Assembly: GCA_002360535.1 (NCBI GenBank)
Contig: DEQR01000055.1
Span: 7,209 to 71,208, forward strand
Origin: Thiobacillus sp. UBA3361
GTDB taxonomy: Bacteria > Pseudomonadota > Gammaproteobacteria > Burkholderiales > Thiobacillaceae
DNA: 64,000 bases
Reading direction: 5' to 3'
Every line of letters starts with the position of its first letter. Within the stretch, counting starts at the first letter, position 1. The position numbers and the translations under genes were made by a program. The notes beneath the pieces are model-generated. The model ran no database searches and was not told the DNA's origin. It saw nothing but the letters and a program-made list of their open reading frames with translations. Positions 44,388-53,816 of the stretch are shown piece by piece.

Positions 44388-45701
44388 TCAGCCATGCCGC
44401 ATCAATTCCTCGATCTCGGTCACCGTCTTGGGGGCCGCTTCGGTCAGTACCCGGCAGCCGGCCTCGGTGACCAGCACGTCGTCCTCGATGCGGATGCCGA
44501 TGTTCCACAGGGCCTCGGGCACGTCGTCCGCCGGACGGATGTAAATGCCGGGCTCCACGGTCAGGGTCATGCCCGGCACGAAGGGCCGCCATTGCCCGTT
44601 CAGCTTGTATTCGCCCGCGTCGTGCACGTCCCGCCCGAGCCAGTGGCCGGTGCGATGCATGTAGAAGCGCTTGTAAGCCTCCCGCTCGATGAGGCCATCG
44701 ACGTCCCCGGCCAGCAGTTTCAGGTCCACCATGCCCTGGGTGAGCAGCCGCAACGCGGCCTCGTGGGGGGCATTCCAGGCATTGCCGGGTCGCACCGCCC
44801 CGATGGCCGCCGCCTGGGCGGCCAGGACGAGCTGGTAGGCATCCCGCTGGGCCGGCTCGAAGCGACCGCTGACCGGGAAGGTACGGGTGATGTCGGCGGC
44901 GTAGCCCGCGAACTCGCCGGCGGCGTCGATGAGCAGCAGATCGCCGGCGTTGAGGGGCTGGTCGTTGGCCACGTAATGCAGCACGCAGGCATGCGCGCCG
45001 CCGGCCACGATGGGCGGATAGGCGGGCGCGGCACAGCCGCCGGCGCGGAACACGCGCAGCAGTTCCGCCTCGACCTCGTACTCGTGCAGACCGGGGCGAC
45101 AGACGGCCATGGCTTGGCGGTGGGCGACGGCGGAGACCGCGGCGGCCCGGTCCATAAGTTCGATCTCGTAGGCGTCCTTGATGAGCCGCATCTCGTCCAG
45201 CATGGCGCGCGCATCAACGATCCGGGACGGCGCGGTCACGCCGGTGCGGGCCTTGCCGCGTACCGCGTTGAGCCAACCCATGACGCGGCCGTCCCAGGCC
45301 GGGTCGTCGCCCAGCAGGTAGTGGAGTACCGGCCGGTCGGCCAGCAGCTCGGACATTCTTTCGTCCAGCTCCGCCACCGGCCGGGCCTCGTCGAAGCCGA
45401 AGCGGGCGGCGGCCGCCTCGGGGCCGAACCGGAAACCGTCCCAGACCTCCCGTTCCTCGTTTTTCTCGCGGCAGAACAGGAACTGCCGGGGGGTGTCCCC
45501 GGCCACCAGCACCAGCACCGCCTCCGGCTCGGGGAAGGCGCTCAGGTAATGGAAATAGCTGTCGTAACGGTAGGGATGGTGGGTGTCGCGGTTGCGGACG
45601 CGCTCCGGGGCGGTGGACAGGACCATCACCCCATCGCCCATTGCCGCCAGCACACGCTGACGTCTCCGCCGGGCCGCCTCGATGGCCTGCTCCAGACTCA
45701 C
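44388..45701 (-). CDS. pepP: Xaa-Pro aminopeptidase PepP
   Basis: A 437-aa cytoplasmic aminopeptidase that removes N-terminal residues before proline. The metal ligands are in place: Asp in LLIDAAGEFAGYAADITR (two Asp), His in HRTGHWLG, Glu in LTVEPGIYI and Glu in RIEDDVLVTE. The GTG start at 45701 follows AGGAGGG by seven bases and fits the family length. The ATG options upstream give sequence unlike the family. The downstream ubiH-type genes suggest a common unit. Confidence 0.93.
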   Translation of the reverse strand: MSLEQAIEAARRRRQRVLAAMGDGVMVLSTAPERVRNRDTHHPYRYDSYFHYLSAFPEPEAVLVLVAGDTPRQFLFCREKNEEREVWDGFRFGPEAAAARFGFDEARPVAELDERMSELLADRPVLHYLLGDDPAWDGRVMGWLNAVRGKARTGVTAPSRIVDARAMLDEMRLIKDAYEIELMDRAAAVSAVAHRQAMAVCRPGLHEYEVEAELLRVFRAGGCAAPAYPPIVAGGAHACVLHYVANDQPLNAGDLLLIDAAGEFAGYAADITRTFPVSGRFEPAQRDAYQLVLAAQAAAIGAVRPGNAWNAPHEAALRLLTQGMVDLKLLAGDVDGLIEREAYKRFYMHRTGHWLGRDVHDAGEYKLNGQWRPFVPGMTLTVEPGIYIRPADDVPEALWNIGIRIEDDVLVTEAGCRVLTEAAPKTVTEIEELMRHG

Positions 45702-45780
45702 TGGACGACCCTCCTGTCGCTGCGCGACCCCCTCCCCAGGAGAGGAAGCGCGCTCCCTACGGACGGCCGGGCGGGAGCGC

Positions 45781-46524
45781 TCATGCGGCCAGTTCCCTGC
45801 CGCACAGCTCGGCATCCAGCTCGGCCAGGCGCTGCGGGGTGCCAACATCCTCCCAGCGGCCGCGGAAATGCTCGCCGGTGACCCGCCCTTCCATCATGGA
45901 GGCCTTGAGCAGCGGGGCCAGGGCGGCCTTGTCGCCGGGACGTACGGAGGCGAACAGCTCGGGCCGGTAGCAGGCGATGCCCGAGAACGTGAGGCGTGCG
46001 GCCTGGGGGGCGAGGGGTGCGGTGACTTGTCCGCCGTGCAGCACGAAATCCCCCTGGGGATGGTGGGGCGGGTTGTCCACCAGGACCAGATGGGCCAGGC
46101 GGCGGGCGTTGCCGGCCATGTTCCGCAGCACCGGCAGCAGTCGCCCGTAGTCGAATTCGGTATAGACATCGCCGTTGGTCACCAGGAAGGGTGCGCCGCC
46201 CAGCAGGTGCAGGGCCTTGGCGATGCCGCCCGCGGTCTCCAGGGGCACCCCTTCGTCGGACCAGGCGATGCTAACCCCATGGCCGCCGCCGTCGCCCAGA
46301 CGCTCCTCGATCTGCCGGCCCAGGTGGGCGTGGTTGATTACCAGCTCAGCGATGCCCGCCGCCCGCAGGCGCTCGATCTGCCAGACGATGAGCGGCTTGC
46401 CGCCCGCCGGCAGGAGCGGTTTGGGGGTGTGCTCGGTGAGTGGGCGCATGCGCTCGCCGAAGCCGGCGGCGAGGATCATCGCCCTGAACGATTGCGTGGC
46501 CGGCTGAGGGGGCTGGGTCGGCAT
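45781..46524 (-). CDS. murU: N-acetylmuramate alpha-1-phosphate uridylyltransferase MurU
   Basis: A 247-aa nucleotidyltransferase. The sugar-1-phosphate nucleotidyltransferase signature MILAAGFGERMRPLT and KPLLPAGGKPLI start the core; DVYTEFDYG and RWEDVGTPQRL follow. MurU joins MurNAc-1-phosphate and UTP to make UDP-MurNAc, the last step of the recycling route that avoids the MurA/MurB steps and gives some tolerance to fosfomycin. The preceding gene encodes AmgK, the kinase of the same route, 1 base away. The start at 46524 is the likely one; 46479 (MILAAG) is an alternative. Confidence 0.9.
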   Translation of the reverse strand: MPTQPPQPATQSFRAMILAAGFGERMRPLTEHTPKPLLPAGGKPLIVWQIERLRAAGIAELVINHAHLGRQIEERLGDGGGHGVSIAWSDEGVPLETAGGIAKALHLLGGAPFLVTNGDVYTEFDYGRLLPVLRNMAGNARRLAHLVLVDNPPHHPQGDFVLHGGQVTAPLAPQAARLTFSGIACYRPELFASVRPGDKAALAPLLKASMMEGRVTGEHFRGRWEDVGTPQRLAELDAELCGRELAA

Positions 46525-46525
46525 G

Positions 46526-47521
46526 TCAGAAGGTGTAGCCCACCTGGGCCTGGCGGTTTTCCAGACCATCCAGCAGGCGCAGGAAGGGATGCAACTCGAC
46601 GTAGCGCTCGCAGGCGCGGCGCAGGTAGTGCATCACCAAAGGCATGTCCTTCAGATAGCCGTCCTTGCCGTCGCGGTGGAACAGGCGGGCGAAGATGCCC
46701 AGCACCTTGATGTGCCGCTGCACGCCCATCCATTCGAAATCGCGGTAAAAGGCGCCGAAGTCGCCGTGCACCGGCAGGCCGGCCCGGCGCGCCGCCTCCC
46801 AGTAGCGGATGCACCAGTCCAGCACCCGCTCCTCGTCCCAGGCGATGTAGGCATCCTTGTAAATGGAGACCAGGTCGTAGGTGATGGGGCCATAGACCGC
46901 ATCCTGGAAATCGACGATGCCCGGATTGTCGGTCTCGGTGACCATCAGGTTGCGCGAATGCCAGTCGCGGTGCACGTACACCCTCGGCTGCGCCAGGTTG
47001 TTTTCCAGCACGGCCCGGAAGCTGTCCTCCATCACCTGCGTCCGCTCCGCGTCAAGCTCGACGTTCAGGTGCCTGGCCAGGTACCAGTCGGGGAACAGGC
47101 GCATCTCGCGCATCAGCAACTCGGCGTCGTAATCCGGCAGTTCGCCGGCCCGGCTGGCAAGCTGTATGTTCACAAGGGCGGTGTTGGCGTCCCGGTACAG
47201 GCGGTCGGCCGTGGCATCGTTCAGGGCCGTCAGATAGGTGGTGGAGCCCAGGTCGGACAGCAGCAGGAAGCCCTCATCCAGGTTCTCGGCCAGGACTTCC
47301 GGCGTATTCACCCCGGCGGCGCGGAACAGGCGATCGACATGCAGCCAGGGCCGGCAATCCTCGTGGCTGGGAGGCGCGTCCATGACCACCTGGCTGCCGG
47401 CGGCGGTGGTGACCCGGAAATAGCGGCGGAAGCTGGCGTCGGCGGAGGCGGGCGACAGATCCAGCACGGGCTCGGGCAGCACGGCCGCCACCCAGTCCCG
47501 CAAGCGTTGCAGACGTTCCAC
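46526..47521 (-). CDS. amgK: N-acetylmuramate/N-acetylglucosamine kinase AmgK
   Basis: A 331-aa aminoglycoside-phosphotransferase-like kinase. The catalytic loop is VYVHRDWHSRNLMV and the Mg-binding GIVDFQDAVYGP follows, with a Gly-rich nucleotide loop absent as in the family. AmgK phosphorylates MurNAc at the anomeric carbon. The product goes to MurU, encoded next. Together they recycle peptidoglycan fragments such as those released by MltA. It is divergent from lptD, sharing a 51-bp gap that contains TATAAT (47525-47530). Confidence 0.9.
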   Translation of the reverse strand: MERLQRLRDWVAAVLPEPVLDLSPASADASFRRYFRVTTAAGSQVVMDAPPSHEDCRPWLHVDRLFRAAGVNTPEVLAENLDEGFLLLSDLGSTTYLTALNDATADRLYRDANTALVNIQLASRAGELPDYDAELLMREMRLFPDWYLARHLNVELDAERTQVMEDSFRAVLENNLAQPRVYVHRDWHSRNLMVTETDNPGIVDFQDAVYGPITYDLVSIYKDAYIAWDEERVLDWCIRYWEAARRAGLPVHGDFGAFYRDFEWMGVQRHIKVLGIFARLFHRDGKDGYLKDMPLVMHYLRRACERYVELHPFLRLLDGLENRQAQVGYTF

Positions 47522-47524
47522 GGA

Positions 47525-47530
47525 TATAAT
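47525..47530 (+). promoter_or_regulatory. Possible -10 box before lptD
   Basis: TATAAT at 47525-47530, 42 bases before the lptD ATG. A -35 box at proper spacing is poor, so only the -10 is supported. It also overlaps the start of amgK on the other strand. Confidence 0.4.
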
Positions 47531-47572
47531 CGGCGCGATTCGAAGGCCATCATCTTATCACCCGCCCCGCTC

Positions 47573-49843
47573 ATGTCGTCCCGCCGACTCCTGCTCGTGC
47601 CCTTATGCCTGGTGGCCATCGCGCACGAAGGTCTGGCGGCCCAGCCCCTACCCCTGAAGACCACCGGCGAACTCGCGCCCGAAAAGGGCAAGCCGGCCGC
47701 CCGGCAGCAGCCCATGTTCTTCGAGGCGGACCGTTTCGAGGGCTACCCGGACCGGGAGATCACCGCCGAAGGGCAGGTGAGCATGCGCCAGCTGGACCAG
47801 CGGATCGAGGCCGACTGGATTCGCTACCGGCGTGACGGCGACCGCCTGGAGGCACGCGGCAACGTGCGTTTCGACGAGCCCAACCGCAGCGTGACCGCCG
47901 ACCGTCTGCAACTGCGTCTGGCCGATCACCTGGGCGAGATGGAAGGCGTTCGTTACAACTTCAAGACCAGCCAGGGCCTGCCCGCCCAAGGCATCGCGGA
48001 ACGCATCGGCCTGCAAGGGCGGGACCGCTACGACCTGAAGTCGGCCACCTATTCCACCTGCCCGGCGGACAAGCAGGACTGGGTGCTGCGCACCGAGCAA
48101 CTGGAGCTGGACTACATCAGCAGCGTCGGCAGCGCCCGCAAGGTGCGGGTGGAATACCTGGATACGCCCATCCTGTATGCCCCCTGGATGGACTTCTCCC
48201 TGGACGACAAGCGCAAGAGCGGTTTCCTGACCCCGGCCTACGGCGTATCCGACCTGCGCGGCGTGGAACTGATCGCGCCCTGGTACTGGAACATCGCCCC
48301 CAACCAGGACGCCACCTTCACGCCCCGCCTGATGACCCGGCGCGGATTACAGCTCGGCGCCGAATACCGCTACCTGCAACCGCACTACAACGGCGACCTG
48401 TTGGTGGAGGTGCTGCCCGAGGACCGGGTGAAGAACGCCACCCGCGCGCGGGGGGTGCTGAGACATGACCACGTGTTCAATGACCGCCTGAGCGGCAACC
48501 TGCGTCTGGAAGATGTCTCCGACGACACCTACTTTTCCGACCTATCGGCCCTGGTCGGCGACACCTCGCGGGTCAACCTTCCCCGCGAGGCCGGCCTCAC
48601 CTACCGGGGCAATTGGTGGACCGCCAGCGGACGCGTGCAGACCTACCAGACCCTGCAGGACCCCAACGCCGCGGCCATCGTGCCGCCCTATCACCGGGTA
48701 CCTCAGATCACCTTCAACGGCCAACGCAAGGATGAACCCTTCGCCGGCCTGAACCTGGACGTATCCGGCGAATTTGTGCGCTACGACCACGACACCAACC
48801 AGCGTGTTCAGGGCCAGCGCCTGCACCTCTACCCCAGCCTCAGCCAGACCTGGCAGAACAGCTTCGCCAACCTGACCCCCAAGCTGGGCTGGTATCTGAC
48901 CCGTTACGACCTGGACGACAGCAGCCGCGCCCTGCCCGACAGTCTGGCCGCGGCACCCGCTGGCGGGTTCACCAGCCAGACCCGTAGCATGCCGGTGTTC
49001 AGCCTGGACAGCCAGGTGTTCATGGAGCGGGAATGGTCCTGGCGCGGGCGGGGTTTCCTGCAAACGCTGGAACCGCGCGCTTATTACGTCTATATCCCGA
49101 AACGGAGCCAGGCCGACATCCCGGTCTTCGACAGCGGCCTGGCCGACCTGTCCCTCTCCCAGCTCTTCTCGGAAAACCAGTACACCAGCGTCGATCGCAT
49201 CAACGATGCCAACCAGCTCACCCTGGCGGTGACCAGCCGCTTCCTGGAGCCATCCAGCGGCGTGGAACGGCTGCAGGTCATCGTCGGCCAGCGCTACTAC
49301 TTCGCCGACCAGCGCGTCACCCTGCCCGGCGGCGCGGTGCGGGGCGGCGACAGCACCGACCTGCTGGCCCATGTCTCCGGCCAGATCAACAGCCGGGTAC
49401 GCGTCCTGGGCGGCATCCAGTTCAACACCGACGACGGCGACACGGTGAAGGCCAACCTGGGCTACGCCTACCGGGACGGCAGGGGCAAGCTGTTCAACGC
49501 CGATTACCGCTTCACCAACGACAAATACGCCGCCGGCGTCGATCAGTTGGATTTTTCCTGGCAATGGCCGCTCAAACCTCAGTGGTACGGTGTCGGCCGC
49601 GTCAACTACTCGTTCCAGGAAAGCCGTCTGGTGGAAGGTCTGCTGGGCTTCGAGTACAACCCGGGCTGCTGGTCGCTGCGCGGTGTCATACAGCGCCTGG
49701 CCACCAGCGAGGCCGAGGCGAGTAATGCCTTCTTCCTGCAACTGGAGCTGCGCGGCCTGACCAAGCTGGGCCCCAATCCCCTGGAAATCCTGAAACGGAG
49801 CATCCCTGGTTATGCAAAGAGCGATGATTTCGATCTGCCGTAA
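47573..49843 (+). CDS. lptD: LPS-assembly protein LptD
   Basis: A 756-aa outer-membrane beta-barrel. Signal peptide ends near GLAAQ (about 21). The OstA/LptA-like beta-jellyroll covers about 45-150 (FFEADRFEGYPDREITAEG), and the barrel follows (LDDKRKSGFLTPAYG; EYRYLQPHYNGDL). Two Cys (ATYSTC near residue 162 and GCWSLRG near 700) are far apart, as for the inter-domain disulfides of LptD; DsbC lies in this window. The start at 47573 is the first that gives a signal peptide. It overlaps surA by 32 bases. Confidence 0.93.
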   Translation: MSSRRLLLVPLCLVAIAHEGLAAQPLPLKTTGELAPEKGKPAARQQPMFFEADRFEGYPDREITAEGQVSMRQLDQRIEADWIRYRRDGDRLEARGNVRFDEPNRSVTADRLQLRLADHLGEMEGVRYNFKTSQGLPAQGIAERIGLQGRDRYDLKSATYSTCPADKQDWVLRTEQLELDYISSVGSARKVRVEYLDTPILYAPWMDFSLDDKRKSGFLTPAYGVSDLRGVELIAPWYWNIAPNQDATFTPRLMTRRGLQLGAEYRYLQPHYNGDLLVEVLPEDRVKNATRARGVLRHDHVFNDRLSGNLRLEDVSDDTYFSDLSALVGDTSRVNLPREAGLTYRGNWWTASGRVQTYQTLQDPNAAAIVPPYHRVPQITFNGQRKDEPFAGLNLDVSGEFVRYDHDTNQRVQGQRLHLYPSLSQTWQNSFANLTPKLGWYLTRYDLDDSSRALPDSLAAAPAGGFTSQTRSMPVFSLDSQVFMEREWSWRGRGFLQTLEPRAYYVYIPKRSQADIPVFDSGLADLSLSQLFSENQYTSVDRINDANQLTLAVTSRFLEPSSGVERLQVIVGQRYYFADQRVTLPGGAVRGGDSTDLLAHVSGQINSRVRVLGGIQFNTDDGDTVKANLGYAYRDGRGKLFNADYRFTNDKYAAGVDQLDFSWQWPLKPQWYGVGRVNYSFQESRLVEGLLGFEYNPGCWSLRGVIQRLATSEAEASNAFFLQLELRGLTKLGPNPLEILKRSIPGYAKSDDFDLP

Positions 49844-51125
49844 GCTGTCCGGCACCGCCGTCCTGGCCGCCCTGGTCCTGCACGCCGGTCCCGCCGCCAC
49901 CGCACCCCTGCCCGTCGATCGCATCGTGGCGGTAGTCAACAACGGCGTCATCACCGAGCACGAACTACGCAGCCGACTGGACAACACCCTGCGCCAGCTG
50001 GAACGCCAGAAGACCCCCCTGCCCCCGCGCGGCCTGCTGGAAAAACAGGTGCTGGAACGCATGATCACCGAGCGCGTCCTGGTGCAGATGGCAGAGGACA
50101 CCAACATTCGATTCGAGGGACCGCAACTGGACCGGGCCCTGGCGCGCATCGCCCAGCAGAACAACCTGAGCCCGGAGCAGTTTCGCGCCGCCCTGGAAAA
50201 GGAAGGCACCGACTACAACGCATTCCGCAATCAGATCCGTGAGGAGATGATGATCTCGCGCCTGCGCGAGCGCGACGTGGAGAGCCGGATCACCGTCACC
50301 GACGCGGAGATCGACAACTATCTGGCCAACCCGGCCGCCGAATCCGGCCAGCAGACCGAATACCGGCTGGCCCACATCCTCGTCCTGGCGCCGGAAGGGG
50401 CCAGCCCGGAACAGCTGGAGGCGACTCGCGCCAAGGCCGAGAAGGCCTACGCCGAATTACAGGCCGGAGCCGATTTCCGGCAGGTGTCGGCCAGCTACTC
50501 AGACACCCAGAATGCCCTGCAGGGCGGCGATCTGGGCTGGCGCAGCCTGGCCCAGCTGCCCACCCTGTTCGCCGTGGCGGTCAAGGACATTAAACGGGGC
50601 GGCTACAGCCCGGTGCTGAAGAGTGCCAACGGCTTCCACATCCTCAAGCTCGCCGACCTGCGCGGCAAGGACGTGGCCCTGGTCGTCACCCAGACTCACG
50701 CCCGCCACATCCTGGTCAAGCTCAACGAAGTGGTGACCGACAACGACGCCCGCAACCGCCTGCAACAGCTCAAGGAACGCATCGAAAACGGCGCCGACTT
50801 CGCCGAGCTGGCCAAGCTCCATTCCGACGACCTGTCGGCCAGCAAAGGGGGCGACCTGGGCTGGCTCAGCCCCGGCGACACGGTGCCCCAGTTCGAGCGG
50901 GTCATGGATGCCCTCAAGCCGGGCGAACTCTCCGAACCCATCGCCTCCCCCTTCGGCTGGCACCTCATCCAGGTACTGGAGCGGCGCGAGCAGGACGTCA
51001 CCCAGGAACGCCGCCGTTTCGAGGCACGCCAGGCGATCCGCAACCGCAAGGCCGAGGAGGCCTTCGAGGATTGGATCCGCCAGGCCCGCGACCGGGCCTA
51101 CGTGGAATACCGGCTCGAAGAGTGA
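49812..51125 (+). CDS. surA: Periplasmic chaperone SurA
   Basis: A 437-aa periplasmic chaperone and prolyl isomerase needed for LptD and other outer-membrane proteins. Signal peptide ends near PAATA (about 31). The N-terminal domain reads VDRIVAVVNNGVITEHEL. Two parvulin domains follow, recognised by THARHILVKLNE, GGDLGWRS, and later GGDLGWLSPGDTVP with GWHLIQVLERR. It starts inside the lptD gene, so the two are translated together, and its stop GTGA overlaps the pdxA GTG start. Confidence 0.93.
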   Translation: MQRAMISICRKLSGTAVLAALVLHAGPAATAPLPVDRIVAVVNNGVITEHELRSRLDNTLRQLERQKTPLPPRGLLEKQVLERMITERVLVQMAEDTNIRFEGPQLDRALARIAQQNNLSPEQFRAALEKEGTDYNAFRNQIREEMMISRLRERDVESRITVTDAEIDNYLANPAAESGQQTEYRLAHILVLAPEGASPEQLEATRAKAEKAYAELQAGADFRQVSASYSDTQNALQGGDLGWRSLAQLPTLFAVAVKDIKRGGYSPVLKSANGFHILKLADLRGKDVALVVTQTHARHILVKLNEVVTDNDARNRLQQLKERIENGADFAELAKLHSDDLSASKGGDLGWLSPGDTVPQFERVMDALKPGELSEPIASPFGWHLIQVLERREQDVTQERRRFEARQAIRNRKAEEAFEDWIRQARDRAYVEYRLEE

Positions 51126-52165
51126 GGCGTGAGGCGTCTCCCCCGCCCCTCGTCCTCACCGCGGGCGAACCCGCCGGTATCGGCCCTGACCTGGGCGTCT
51201 TGCTGGCCCAATCGCCAGCGCCGGAGATCCCCGTCGTTTTGCTCGCCAACCGGGACTGCCTGGCCGGGCGGGCCGAAGCGCTCGGTCTGCCCCTGACACT
51301 ACCCGACTACGTTCCCGGCGGGACCGCGGCGCCCGTCAGCCTGCTCGACCTGCCCCTGAGTGTGCCGGCCGTGGCCGGCCGGCTTGATCCCCGCAACGCC
51401 GCTGGTGTCCTGGCCGGACTCGATCGCGCCGTGGCGGGCTGCCGGTCCGGCGAGTTCTCCGCCCTGGTCACCGGCCCCATGCACAAGGGGGTGATCAATG
51501 ACGCCGGCATCCCCTTCACCGGTCACACCGAATATCTCGCGGAACTCACCGGCACGCCGCGCGTGGTGATGATGCTCGCCGGTCCCCTCGCCCCCCTCGA
51601 CGCCCTGGCCCCGCCCCGCCCGCTGCGCGTTGCCCTGGCCACCACCCACCTGCCCTTGCGCGCGGTGGCGGACGCCATCACCCGCGCCGGCCTGGCCGAC
51701 ACCCTGCTGATCCTGCACCGGGCATTGGTGGCGGACTTCGGCATCCCGCGGCCGCGCATCCTGGTGGCCGGCCTCAACCCCCACGCCGGCGAAGGCGGCC
51801 ACCTGGGGCGGGAAGAGATCGAGGTCATCGAACCGGTGCTGCGCGACCTGCGCGCGCGCGGCCTGGACCTGGCCGGTCCCCTGCCGGCGGATACCCTGTT
51901 CCAGCGCCGCCTATTGGAACAGGCCGACGCCGTGCTGGCCATGTACCACGACCAGGGCCTGCCGGTACTCAAGCACGCCACTTTCGGCGAGGGCGTCAAC
52001 ATCACCCTGGGCCTGCCCATCATCCGCACCTCCGTCGATCACGGCACGGCGCTGGAGCTGGCCGGCGGCGGCCGAGTCCATGACGGCAGCCAGCGCGCCG
52101 CCTTGTCCCAGGCCTGGGATATGGCGCGGCACAGGTCGCAAGGCACGGGGAACAGGGAACACTAG
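51122..52165 (+). CDS. pdxA: 4-hydroxythreonine-4-phosphate dehydrogenase PdxA
   Basis: A 347-aa enzyme of vitamin B6 synthesis, oxidising 4-phosphohydroxy-L-threonine with NAD. Motifs include LVLTAGEPAGIGPD at the start, FTGHTEYLAELTG (metal-binding His), GLNPHAGEGGHLG, and MYHDQGLPVLK. I start at GTG 51122, which overlaps the surA stop and lies within a short GTGAGGCGTGAGGCG repeat that also replaces the usual start. The C-terminus ends in a low-complexity HRSQGTGNREH tail from another junction repeat. rsmA follows 3 bases later. Confidence 0.9.
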   Translation: MRREASPPPLVLTAGEPAGIGPDLGVLLAQSPAPEIPVVLLANRDCLAGRAEALGLPLTLPDYVPGGTAAPVSLLDLPLSVPAVAGRLDPRNAAGVLAGLDRAVAGCRSGEFSALVTGPMHKGVINDAGIPFTGHTEYLAELTGTPRVVMMLAGPLAPLDALAPPRPLRVALATTHLPLRAVADAITRAGLADTLLILHRALVADFGIPRPRILVAGLNPHAGEGGHLGREEIEVIEPVLRDLRARGLDLAGPLPADTLFQRRLLEQADAVLAMYHDQGLPVLKHATFGEGVNITLGLPIIRTSVDHGTALELAGGGRVHDGSQRAALSQAWDMARHRSQGTGNREH

Positions 52166-52168
52166 GCC

Positions 52169-52933
52169 ATGGAACAGGGTCACCGTCCGCGCAAACAATT
52201 CGGCCAACATTTCCTGCACGATCCGGGCGTGCTGGCACGCATCGTCGCCGCCATCCGCCCCCAGGCGGGCGACCGTATGGTGGAGATCGGTCCCGGCCTG
52301 GGGGCGCTGACCCGTCCCCTGCTGGCGCACCTGGATCACCTGCACGTGGTGGAGCTGGACCGGGACCTGGCCAGCCGGCTGCGTATGGACTTCCCGCCCG
52401 AACACCTGACGGTGCACGAGACGGACGTGTTGCGTTTCGACTTCGGCCCCCTGGGGGACGGCCTGCGGGTGGTGGGCAACCTGCCCTACAACATCTCCAC
52501 CCCCATCCTGTTCCACCTGGCCGGTTACGCCGACCGCATCCGCGACATGCACTTCATGCTCCAGAAAGAAGTGGTGGACCGCATGGCCGCCCGCCCCGCC
52601 ACTGCCGACTACGGGCGGCTGACGGTCATGCTCCAGGCGCGCTTCGACGTGGAAAAGCTGTTCAACGTGCCGCCCGGCTGCTTCAGCCCGCCCCCCAAGG
52701 TGGACTCCGCCGTGGTGCGGCTCATCCCCCTGCCCGGAGAGCGGCTCCTCTACCGGGACGAGAAACGCTTCGCCGAAATCGTCGCCCGTGCCTTCGGCCA
52801 GCGCCGCAAGACCCTGCGCAATACCTTGAAGGGATTGATCGACGAGGCCGCATTCCAGCAGGCGGGTATCGACCCCGGCCGGCGCGGGGAGACACTCGAC
52901 ATCCGCGAATTCGTCGCCCTGGCCAACGCTTGA
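52169..52933 (+). CDS. rsmA: 16S rRNA dimethyladenosine transferase RsmA (KsgA)
   Basis: A 254-aa enzyme that dimethylates two adjacent adenosines (A1518 and A1519) of 16S rRNA. Motifs: RKQFGQHFLHDP at the N-terminus, SAM-binding VEIGPGLGALT, LPYNIST (the catalytic NLPY), and a C-terminal helical domain with RRKTLRNTLKG. The pdxA-rsmA order is the standard one for proteobacteria and makes lptD-surA-pdxA-rsmA one likely operon. The downstream gap of 123 bp leads to modA. Confidence 0.94.
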   Translation: MEQGHRPRKQFGQHFLHDPGVLARIVAAIRPQAGDRMVEIGPGLGALTRPLLAHLDHLHVVELDRDLASRLRMDFPPEHLTVHETDVLRFDFGPLGDGLRVVGNLPYNISTPILFHLAGYADRIRDMHFMLQKEVVDRMAARPATADYGRLTVMLQARFDVEKLFNVPPGCFSPPPKVDSAVVRLIPLPGERLLYRDEKRFAEIVARAFGQRRKTLRNTLKGLIDEAAFQQAGIDPGRRGETLDIREFVALANA

Positions 52934-53056
52934 TTGGTTCCGATGCCCCTCGATCGAGCGTCGAGCGCTTCGCCACCGCCATGATGGCGCAGATCGAGAT
53001 GACGGAAGTATCCTCGGGCTCTGCCGGGGGATACTTGCTTCAACAGGACCGACACC

Positions 53057-53803
53057 ATGCCGCTTCGTTTTCCGCTCTTCCTTCTGGCCCTGGCTCTGCC
53101 GGCTGCTTCGCTTGCCGGAGAGGTGACGGTGGCCGTGGCCTCCAACTTCACCGCGCCTATGAACGCCATCGCCGCCGAGTTCGCCAGGGATACCGGCCAC
53201 CAGGCCAAACCGGCCTTCGGGGCCACCGGCAAGTTCTACGCCCAGATCAGGAACGGCGCCCCATTCCAGATGCTCCTGGCCGCCGACGACGAAACGCCGG
53301 CCAGGCTGGAGCGGGAAGGCATGACCGTGCCCGGCAGCCGTTTCACCTACGCCGTCGGCACCCTGGTGCTGTGGTCCGCCAAGCCGGGTTTCGTGGATGG
53401 CAAGGGCGAGGTGCTGAAGGGCGGGCAGTTCCACAAGCTGGCCCTGGCCAACCCCAAGCTGGCGCCCTATGGCGCGGCGGCGCTGGAAACCCTGGCCGCC
53501 CTGGGCCTCAAGTCCGCGCTGGAGGCCAGGTTCGTGCTCGGCGAGAACATCGCCCAGACCTATCAGTTCGCCCTCAGCGGCAACGCCGAGTTGGGCTTTG
53601 TCGCCCTGTCCCAGGTGATGCGGGACGGCAAGATCGGCGAAGGCTCCGCCTGGATCGTGCCCGCCGGGTTGCACGCCCCCATCCGCCAGGACGCGGTCAT
53701 CCTGGCCGGCGGCAAGGGCAACGCCGCCGCCGAGGCACTGGCGAAATATTTGAAAGGCGGCAAGGCCAGGGCGATCATGCGCGCCTATGGCTACGACATC
53801 TGA
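53057..53803 (+). CDS. modA: Molybdate ABC transporter substrate-binding protein ModA
   Basis: A 248-aa periplasmic binding protein with a signal peptide (cleavage after PAASLAG, about 21). The molybdate/tungstate-binding pattern starts VAVASNFTAPM, has AFGATGKFYAQI in the centre and GLHAPIRQDAV later. It supplies molybdenum for molybdoenzymes. If the nif genes suspected at the right end are functional, it would also feed nitrogenase. modB follows 13 bp later. The upstream gap has no clear ModE operator. Confidence 0.92.
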   Translation: MPLRFPLFLLALALPAASLAGEVTVAVASNFTAPMNAIAAEFARDTGHQAKPAFGATGKFYAQIRNGAPFQMLLAADDETPARLEREGMTVPGSRFTYAVGTLVLWSAKPGFVDGKGEVLKGGQFHKLALANPKLAPYGAAALETLAALGLKSALEARFVLGENIAQTYQFALSGNAELGFVALSQVMRDGKIGEGSAWIVPAGLHAPIRQDAVILAGGKGNAAAEALAKYLKGGKARAIMRAYGYDI

Positions 53804-53816
53804 ATCCGGGCGCTGA

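Noticed and set aside
52934..53056. ModE operator or molybdenum riboswitch before modA
   Set aside because: No TATATA-type palindrome or conserved Moco aptamer core. Only a short GTATCC...GGATAC hairpin (53008-53034) is present.
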